Shown piece by piece: positions 31,519-36,491 of a stretch of DNA of 36,491 nt; within the stretch, counting starts at the first letter, position 1, and each line of letters starts with the position of its first letter. The stretch comes from Muribaculum sp. (lineage in GTDB: Bacteria > Bacteroidota > Bacteroidia > Bacteroidales > Muribaculaceae), in assembly GCA_023667055.1 (NCBI GenBank), contig JAMPAV010000017.1:1-36491 (forward strand). Direction: 5' to 3'. Both the position numbers and the translations under genes were made by a program. The notes beneath the pieces were generated by a model that saw nothing but the letters and a program-made list of their open reading frames with translations, did not search any database and had not been told where the DNA came from.

Positions 31519-31727
31519 GACTCCAGCTCAACATCAAGGACGTTTTTCCTTAATTTTTTTTAAAATTCACTACAATAATGTAGGAATTATTGCCCACCAA
31601 GTGTTGTATTATCAAAAACAACTTATCTTAATTTTTAATAAACGACATATAAAACAGAAAAACACAACAACTCTCCCCTACTTGAAAACACAACTTATTT
31701 ATCTTAATCTTGAAAAAACTTAAAATT

Positions 31728-32894
31728 ATGAAAGCACATCTACTAGTCGCAATGGTCCTGCTTGGCGGAGCGACGACAGCAATGGCACAGCAAGCCATGC
31801 AGCAGCCAAGATTTTTCGATAATTGGTCGATTGGTCTTCAGGGTGGTGCGGCCACTCCTCTTAAAGGCGGTCCATTCTTTAAGAATATGCGCGGTGTAGC
31901 CGGTATCGATATCCGCAAACAGATCACACCGGCCTTCGGCATCGGAGCTGAATACAACGCCATAGTGAACTCTTCCAACTGGAAGGGTATGAAACACTCC
32001 ACGACGGCCTTTGACTCCAGTTATGGAGGTATATATGGCGCAGTAAATCTTTTCCAGTTGTTCCAGCCATACGGAAGCAGCAATGTGTTCGACATAGAAG
32101 CTGTGGCCGGTGGCGGTTGGGGGCACCTGTTCCAGACCGGAATACCCGACCATAATTTCTTTGCCACCAAAGCCGGCCTGAATTTCAATTTCAATATCAG
32201 CGACAACGTGACAATATCAGTGCGTCCGAGCGTGGTATTCGACATGAGCGACGCCAACGTGAGTCAGACTTCGGCTGCATACAATGCCAACAAGGCCATA
32301 TTCAATATCATGGCCGGTGTGACAGTGAAACTTGGCGACGGATTCCAGTATGTCTTGCCTGAATATAATACCGATAAGATTGCGGAGTTGAATGCAGAAA
32401 TCAACAATATGCGTGCCAACGAAGCAGCCGAACTTCAGACCATCAACCAGCTTAAGAATCAAAACATGATGCTTGCCGGACAGGTTCAGGAACTGAAGAA
32501 CCAGAAGCCTGTGGTGGTGAAGCAAACCCAGGACTTCCTAAGCACCGTAAGATATGTGAACTTCAACATAGGCCGCTACAATGTGCCCGCCGACCAGTTA
32601 CCTAATGTGGCAGCAGTGGGTACTTACCTGAAAAATCACCCGATGGCTACAGTTGTGATCAAGGGATATGCTTCCCAGGATGGCCCGCTCGAAGTCAACG
32701 AACGTCTTGCCAATCAGCGTGCTGAATCCGTCAAGGACATGCTCATAAAGAAATATGGCATCGATGCATCCAGAATCAATGCTGAGGGTGAAGGCATCGG
32801 ACACATGTTTGAGGAAGAGAGCTGGAATCGTGTTGCAGTCTGCATCCTCGACAACAACAGCCCCGTATCTACAGAAACCAGTGTAAAGAAATAA
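31728..32894 (+). CDS. OmpA-family outer-membrane protein
   Basis: From the ATG at 31728 the 388-residue protein has a signal peptide (MKAHLLVAMVLLGGATTAMA then QQ) and an N-terminal barrel of about 190 residues (FFDNWSIGLQGGAATPLKGG and repeated aromatic/glycine strands). A short coiled coil follows (KIAELNAEINNMRANEAAEL), then an OmpA-like peptidoglycan-binding domain from about 265 (VIKGYASQDGPLEVNERLAN, QRAESVKDMLIKKYGIDASR). It links the outer membrane to peptidoglycan. The earlier TTG at 31710 adds only MKKLKI. It ends in a textbook intrinsic terminator. Confidence 0.9.
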   Translation: MKAHLLVAMVLLGGATTAMAQQAMQQPRFFDNWSIGLQGGAATPLKGGPFFKNMRGVAGIDIRKQITPAFGIGAEYNAIVNSSNWKGMKHSTTAFDSSYGGIYGAVNLFQLFQPYGSSNVFDIEAVAGGGWGHLFQTGIPDHNFFATKAGLNFNFNISDNVTISVRPSVVFDMSDANVSQTSAAYNANKAIFNIMAGVTVKLGDGFQYVLPEYNTDKIAELNAEINNMRANEAAELQTINQLKNQNMMLAGQVQELKNQKPVVVKQTQDFLSTVRYVNFNIGRYNVPADQLPNVAAVGTYLKNHPMATVVIKGYASQDGPLEVNERLANQRAESVKDMLIKKYGIDASRINAEGEGIGHMFEEESWNRVAVCILDNNSPVSTETSVKK

Positions 32895-32936
32895 AGAAAT
32901 AGCTTTAGGCTGATTGATGCTGCAAGGCAGCATCCC

Positions 32937-32968
32937 GGCACCTCCACATCACTGGAGGTGCCTTTTTT
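32937..32968 (+). terminator. Intrinsic terminator after the OmpA-family gene
   Basis: GGCACCTCCA (32937-32946) pairs with TGGAGGTGCC (32953-32962) around a 6-base loop, followed by six T (32963-32968). It lies 43 bases after the stop codon. Confidence 0.92.
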
Positions 32969-33052
32969 CTGGTTTTCCTGAATTATTCAATATTTATTTG
33001 CGTGATTCTATTTTTTTTATTAACTTGCGGTCGAAATAAGTAAGTCTGCAAT

Positions 33053-36000
33053 ATGAAACGATTCCTCCCTCTTATCCCCGTTGCTTTTTTATGGATGCTT
33101 ATCTGCACGTCCATTCCCTCCGGGGCATCCTCACAAGGCATCTGGCACAATCCGTGGCTTGACTTCCATGATGAGTCCGGGTATCCCGAGGAGGGCGACT
33201 CCATCGCACTGCCGGTGTCTATGTCGGAGGAGGGCGGCAGCAGTTTCTTCACCGGGGTCATACCCCCTTCGCCGCAGGCGGCGGCCCTTGCACGGTATGC
33301 CGAATATCCGGTCAGCCACACCACGGGAGTGCCCGACATAACGATACCCCTTTATGAGATACGGATGGGAGATTTCACCTTACCCATCTCCATCAGCTAC
33401 CACGCCTCCGGCTGCCGCGTCGATGAGGTGCCGACATGCGTAGGCCTGGGTTGGGCGCTAAATGCCGGAGGAGTCATAACTCACACCATACTGGGAGCCC
33501 CGGACTATTACAAGAAAGACCAGAAGGATGAAGACCATTCGTTGCGGGACTTCAAGACCTTTAACGATAAAATCTATGGGGAAAACAGGGACCGGGCCAT
33601 CATACAGGCCCTGGCCGAGCACAACCAGGAATACGACACGGAGTCCGACCGCTATTGCCTCAACGCAGGCGGGCGCAACCTTGTGTTCAGGTATTCCCAC
33701 AACGACGGGGAGTTTGTGGTGCTCAACCATGCGAACTGCCGGATATCCTTCCATGGGAACGACGATGACGGCTCATACTTTGACGTGAGGTTCTCGGACG
33801 GGACCGAATGGACATTCTCGGCCATGGAGCGTACCGGAGTCGATCCAAACGACGAGTCAACACCCCCCTGCACCGCATGGTATGTGACCGGGATAAGGAC
33901 ACAATGGGGGAAGATCGTTTTCTCATACCGAAGCGGGGCCATTCTAAAGCACCAGCGGGTGTCACAGTGCATGGTCGCCGGTCCGATGTGCACACATGAC
34001 GACGAGGGACATCCGGTTGACAGGAATGTGGTGGAGACCTCCCAGTCCGATTACCTGATGCTTTACGGCCAGACCCTCCTCGAGTCCGTAACGTGGAACG
34101 GCAACAGGATTCTTCTGGAATATACCAACCCCCATCCCTCCTTCGAGACCGACAGGCTCGAGCGCATCCGCATCCTGAACCCCGGCGGTGAGGCTCTGAA
34201 GACCGTGACCCTTGACAACACGTACCACTGGCCATCGACGGAGATGTCCGAGACAAAGAATTTCTACGGAAGAAGGATGCTGACCGGTCTCCACGACTCC
34301 ACGGAGGGCTGGTATGAATTCGAATACGACAAACGGTATATGCTTCCCCCGATAGAAAATGTCTTCAAGGCAGGCTACAGCGACCTCTTCGGCTTTTACC
34401 GGGGGCCGGTGGCTAAAAGTGTCTTCACAAGCAAGGTCACCGAAAGGCTGTACTCTATTTTCAACGGAGACAAGAACCATCCCGGAAGCGGCAATTGCGG
34501 AGACCGGTCGTCCGTTGGCGACAGGGCGACGAACGGGATGCTGATCAAAATAACGTATCCCACCGGAGGATGGGTGTCCTTCAAATACAAGGGGAATGAG
34601 TCCGAGAGGTTCAACGTCGGCGGCATCAGGCTCGAGGAGATGGCTACCTTCGACGGCACGGAGAAAAGGGTGTGGAAATACAGCTACACCGGAGAGACGG
34701 CGCAGGTTGACCCGGAGGAGATGATGGTATGCCGCTCGTATGTGAGAGTGAAATGCGGAGGGATTCTTGGCGGCCACACCTATATGCAGCTGAAGGCCAC
34801 CGACATGCCCATGCAGTCCCCGTTCCAGACGTCAAACTGTGTCGCGTACACAAGCGTGACGGAGACAAGACCGGACGGCTCAAAGGTCATCTATTCTTAC
34901 AACGGGCCGGAACTAACATCCGTATTCGGGATAATGGACAACCAGCATCCCATGCTGTATGACAACTCCCTGATCGACATAGGCAACAGAATCCCACTTC
35001 TTGAGTCGCGCATGGTGATTGACCCAAGTGGCGAAAAGGTAACGGAGGAAACATTCAGTTATGTCACCAAAGACCATTTCCGGACATTCGACACTGGTGT
35101 CAGGGTTGCATGTGAATATGTGCTGGTTGACATCGACACAGGCGACAGCAGCGCCTATGGCAACGACATCCTGAGCTGCGGGGCATTTGAAGCCGGGAGA
35201 AGCACGGCCAGGGTCAGATATGCGGCGGTCAGCAGCCGGAGTGTCACCGACTGCGGGACCGGCTTCACGACCACCACATGCTACACATACGACGACAGTA
35301 TGCGCACGACACGGCCCATGACGGAGAGCGTCACCGACAGCCGCGGACGTACGGTCACCACCAGGTACAGGTATCCGTTCGAATGCAACGACACGATGTC
35401 GCTGTGGATGACCGATGACATTCAGGTTGACAACCCCGTGTCGGTGGAGACATATTCCGACGGCATACTCCTGTCATCTTTCGCAACCGAATATGGATAT
35501 CTTAACGACATGTATTACCCCGTTGCGACATCATCATGGTCAATGCCCACATCGGACGCTGCGGTGACCGTCCCCTCCGTTCTTCCGGAGCGTGAGCGTG
35601 TGTCGGCCTACAACAGCGCCGGCCGCCCGCTGTCGATAAGGGTCAATGGGACCGACGAGACAGCGTTCACGTGGAACGACACCGGCGACCTGCTGCTGAC
35701 GGCCACCGCGCCGGGAGGGCTCACCACCAGATACGCCCACCGTCCCCTTTTCGGACTTGACACCGTGACCTCGCCCAACGGGCATTTCGTAAGGTACGGA
35801 TACGACGACAGCGGAAGGCTTAGCCACGTGCAGGACAACCTCGGCGGCACCGAGACATACAACTACGGAATCGTCAACCATCCCGGCGTGGGCACCGAGG
35901 AGGAGGGCAACTCCGTGACCTCGCGCCGCTACCTTACGCGCGACGGCAGCGTCAGGATAATCGACCGGCAGTTCTACGACGGCCTCGGCCGCCCGTCGGT

Positions 36001-36491
36001 GCTCGCGAAGGCCGGGATGAACACCACCGGAAAATACCTCTACTCCGCCGTCACATACGACAAACTCGGACGTGAGCTGCGCTCCATGATGCCCGGTGTG
36101 GGAGGGACCGACATAGAGCGGAAGACAGCCACGGAGGTTCTTTCATCCGCCACATCCACCTACGACGACTCCAACGCCTACAGCGAGACCACCTACGACG
36201 GCCTTGACCGTCCCGTGAAGGTCACAACCCCCGGCCAGGCGTGGAACGACGCAAAGAAGTGGAAGACCACCGGATATGTCGGCAACGCGGCAAACAGCGT
36301 GCGCTACTACCACGCCCCCATGACATCGCTGTCGCTCGTCGAGGACGGCTACTATGCCGCATCCACGCTGCAGGGTGTCCGCTCCATTGACGAGGACGGC
36401 AACGAGATGACGGTCTATACCGACCGTCTCGGGCGAAAGGTGCTGGAACGCCGGGGACCGGAGAGCGGGAAGGGTCAGAACGACACCTACT
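33053..36491 (+). CDS. RHS-repeat protein, 3' end beyond the window
   Basis: An open frame of 1146 complete codons runs from the ATG at 33053 to the window edge without a stop. A signal peptide (MKRFLPLIPVAFLWMLICTS, cleaved near GASSQ) is followed by the Bacteroidetes RHS head: PPSPQAAALARYAEYPVSHT, TGVPDITIPLYEIRMGDFTL, PISISYHASGCRVDEVP and VGLGWALNAGGVITH. The centre is beta-rich with many YD-type strands. The last third has RHS/YD repeats (VRYGYDDSGRLSHVQDNLGG, RQFYDGLGRPSVLAKAG, AVTYDKLGRELRSM, ETTYDGLDRPVKV, VYTDRLGRKVLERRG). It differs in the head from the SpvB protein of the 15-17.5 kb locus. It should continue into the RHS core and a variable tip, perhaps with immunity genes, outside the window. 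Its G/C-rich composition matches the other RHS body. Secretion is expected; whether it is a toxin is unknown. Confidence 0.85.
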   Translation, partial: MKRFLPLIPVAFLWMLICTSIPSGASSQGIWHNPWLDFHDESGYPEEGDSIALPVSMSEEGGSSFFTGVIPPSPQAAALARYAEYPVSHTTGVPDITIPLYEIRMGDFTLPISISYHASGCRVDEVPTCVGLGWALNAGGVITHTILGAPDYYKKDQKDEDHSLRDFKTFNDKIYGENRDRAIIQALAEHNQEYDTESDRYCLNAGGRNLVFRYSHNDGEFVVLNHANCRISFHGNDDDGSYFDVRFSDGTEWTFSAMERTGVDPNDESTPPCTAWYVTGIRTQWGKIVFSYRSGAILKHQRVSQCMVAGPMCTHDDEGHPVDRNVVETSQSDYLMLYGQTLLESVTWNGNRILLEYTNPHPSFETDRLERIRILNPGGEALKTVTLDNTYHWPSTEMSETKNFYGRRMLTGLHDSTEGWYEFEYDKRYMLPPIENVFKAGYSDLFGFYRGPVAKSVFTSKVTERLYSIFNGDKNHPGSGNCGDRSSVGDRATNGMLIKITYPTGGWVSFKYKGNESERFNVGGIRLEEMATFDGTEKRVWKYSYTGETAQVDPEEMMVCRSYVRVKCGGILGGHTYMQLKATDMPMQSPFQTSNCVAYTSVTETRPDGSKVIYSYNGPELTSVFGIMDNQHPMLYDNSLIDIGNRIPLLESRMVIDPSGEKVTEETFSYVTKDHFRTFDTGVRVACEYVLVDIDTGDSSAYGNDILSCGAFEAGRSTARVRYAAVSSRSVTDCGTGFTTTTCYTYDDSMRTTRPMTESVTDSRGRTVTTRYRYPFECNDTMSLWMTDDIQVDNPVSVETYSDGILLSSFATEYGYLNDMYYPVATSSWSMPTSDAAVTVPSVLPERERVSAYNSAGRPLSIRVNGTDETAFTWNDTGDLLLTATAPGGLTTRYAHRPLFGLDTVTSPNGHFVRYGYDDSGRLSHVQDNLGGTETYNYGIVNHPGVGTEEEGNSVTSRRYLTRDGSVRIIDRQFYDGLGRPSVLAKAGMNTTGKYLYSAVTYDKLGRELRSMMPGVGGTDIERKTATEVLSSATSTYDDSNAYSETTYDGLDRPVKVTTPGQAWNDAKKWKTTGYVGNAANSVRYYHAPMTSLSLVEDGYYAASTLQGVRSIDEDGNEMTVYTDRLGRKVLERRGPESGKGQNDTY

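Noticed and set aside
33962..34777. Minus-strand open frame of 271 codons in the second RHS gene
   Set aside because: The plus-strand RHS frame is open for 1146 codons with clear motifs; the antisense frame has none.
1..36491. CRISPR arrays, tRNA/rRNA genes or transposases
   Set aside because: None was recognised by eye; the repeats present are contiguous 7-base units without spacers.

Overview
The window looks like chromosomal DNA from a gut Bacteroidales, most likely Muribaculaceae or a close relative. The taxon is inferred from several things seen in the sequence: Bacteroidetes-type promoters (TTTG, 19-20 bases, TAnnTTTG), a Mfa-like fimbrillin lipoprotein, a T9SS sorting domain, PL10/CE8 and rhamnogalacturonan-lyase-type pectin enzymes, DUF4421, SpvB/RHS proteins, and no Shine-Dalgarno leaders. 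I saw no transposase, tRNA, rRNA or CRISPR array.

Layout. 1-2.5 kb: a decayed GH108 muramidase fragment, a fimbrillin lipoprotein and a K+-channel-like membrane protein. 2.6-9.7 kb: a secreted PL10-CE8 pectate lyase/pectinesterase fusion, metY (O-acetylhomoserine sulfhydrylase) and a large secreted exo-rhamnogalacturonan-lyase-like protein. 9.7-18.1 kb (minus strand): a small lipoprotein, then a polymorphic-toxin locus. Read in its own direction, that locus has one strong promoter, a 144-residue T9SS-sorted protein with a single YD-like motif, an SpvB/VCBS half, an RHS-core half ending in a probable GIY-YIG nuclease tip, and two paralogous Imm26-like immunity genes. The SpvB and RHS halves lie in different frames. 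A single -1 shift at an A-AAG-GGG heptamer would join them into one protein of about 1.7 thousand residues.

18.3-22.5 kb (plus strand): a tight cluster hpf - fdtA-like - fdtB-like - mltG - DUF4421, with overlapping ends. 22.6-28.5 kb (minus strand): pnp with an RG-rich tail, a Bax-inhibitor-1 family protein, argS and an HU gene. 28.7-32.9 kb (plus strand): two rhomboid proteases, a membrane-anchored endonuclease/exonuclease/phosphatase-family protein and an OmpA-family porin with a clear terminator. 33.05 kb to the end: the first 1146 codons of a second, different RHS protein, open at the window edge.

The best candidate for something unusual is the toxin locus: a split SpvB/RHS gene with a frameshift-shaped junction, a tiny T9SS-CTD protein carrying a YD motif as its first cistron, and two diverged immunity paralogs separated by a palindromic non-coding gap. 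A second pattern runs through the window: arrays of exactly 7-bp repeat units, with different unit sequences, at gene boundaries. One such array lies inside a coding sequence directly after a signal peptide, where gain or loss of one unit would change the reading frame.

All family names come from reading motifs by eye; no database search was run.
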